Shown: one piece after another, positions 6,363 to 6,520 of the stretch
Layout of the letters: each line of letters starts with the position of its first letter
How positions within the stretch are numbered: the first letter of the stretch is position 1
The notes under the pieces: generated by a model
What the model was told of the DNA's origin: nothing
Seen by the model: only the letters and a program-made list of their open reading frames with translations
The model's database searches: none
Made by a program: the position numbers and the translations under genes
NCBI GenBank assembly: GCA_934177545.1
Contig: CAKPPI010000043.1
Span: forward strand, 1 to 6,520
Source of the DNA: an uncultured Bacilli bacterium
Lineage (GTDB): Bacteria > Bacillota_I > Bacilli_A > RF39 > UBA660
Direction of reading: 5' to 3'
DNA: 6,520 nucleotides

Positions 6363-6371
6363 AGATATAAT
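6343..6371 (+). promoter_or_regulatory. Strong sigma-A promoter for the second ackA
   Basis: TTTACA (6343-6348, five of six matches), an exact 17-base spacer and a perfect TATAAT (6366-6371) make this the best vegetative promoter in the window. The start would be near 6378. The -35 hexamer lies in the loop of the preceding terminator hairpin, so the two signals are interleaved. Confidence 0.85.
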
Positions 6372-6398
6372 AATGTTGTTTTAGAAAAGAGGAATATT

Positions 6399-6520
6399 AT
6401 GAAAATTTTATCAATTAATACAGGAAGTAGTTCACTAAAATTCAGTTTATTTGAAATGAATAATGAAGAAGTAATTGCTAGTGGACTATTTGAACGAATT
6501 GGTCTTGATGGAGTTTATAC
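6399..6520 (+). CDS. ackA: Second acetate kinase, 5' part only
   Basis: The reading frame is open to the window end, giving 40 full codons. The product begins MKILSINTGSSSLKFSL, the acetate kinase N-terminal phosphate-binding block with N7, and continues to GLFERIGLDG. About 24 of the first 40 residues equal the AckA encoded at 4432, so this is a divergent paralogue and not a recent duplicate. An AGAGG ribosome-binding site (6388-6392) lies six bases before the ATG, and a strong promoter precedes it. Whether the rest is intact, and whether it prefers acetate or another short acid such as butyrate or propionate, cannot be told from this fragment. Confidence 0.9.
   Translation, partial: MKILSINTGSSSLKFSLFEMNNEEVIASGLFERIGLDGVY

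Noticed and set aside
1..6520. CRISPR arrays, insertion sequences, tRNA genes or attachment sites
   Set aside because: I read both strands for direct repeats, transposase motifs and tRNA-like folds and saw none.

Overview
The window comes from a low-GC, endospore-forming Firmicute (Clostridia or a sporulating Bacilli/Erysipelotrichia-type lineage). The evidence is a strongly AT-rich sequence with AGA-rich codon use, strong AGGAGG ribosome-binding sites, and an alpha/beta-type small acid-soluble spore protein gene with a near-consensus sigma-G promoter. TGA ends one gene and tryptophans are TGG, so the standard bacterial code applies and Mycoplasma-type code 4 does not. The species cannot be named from this sequence. 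All genes are on the + strand.

Layout. (1) About 30-140: a compact, relatively GC-rich set of hairpins that looks like the end of a structured RNA or a leader; I could not identify it. (2) 181-2471: a two-gene operon of a cysteine desulfurase and ThiI overlapping by one base, matching the known NifZ-ThiI pair that makes 4-thiouridine in tRNA. (3) 2494-2804: a single-gene spore protein unit with its own sigma-G-type promoter and an intrinsic terminator. (4) 2846-4373: a HipA/CtkA-like protein kinase gene overlapping by 32 bases a small acidic protein of unknown function. (5) 4380-6362: an acetate kinase gene with its own sigma-A promoter, followed 16 bases later by a JAMM/MPN-type metalloprotease-like gene and a terminator. 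(6) 6343-6520: a second acetate kinase gene, cut by the window end, with a strong promoter whose -35 box lies in the loop of the preceding terminator.

How the genes work together. NifZ would pass persulfide sulfur from cysteine to ThiI for tRNA thiolation. The spore protein would coat DNA in the forespore. The acetate kinases would make ATP from acetyl phosphate in fermentation; no phosphotransacetylase gene is visible. The less understood parts are the kinase plus acidic partner, the JAMM-like protein lodged between two acetate kinase paralogues, and the RNA-like region at the start.
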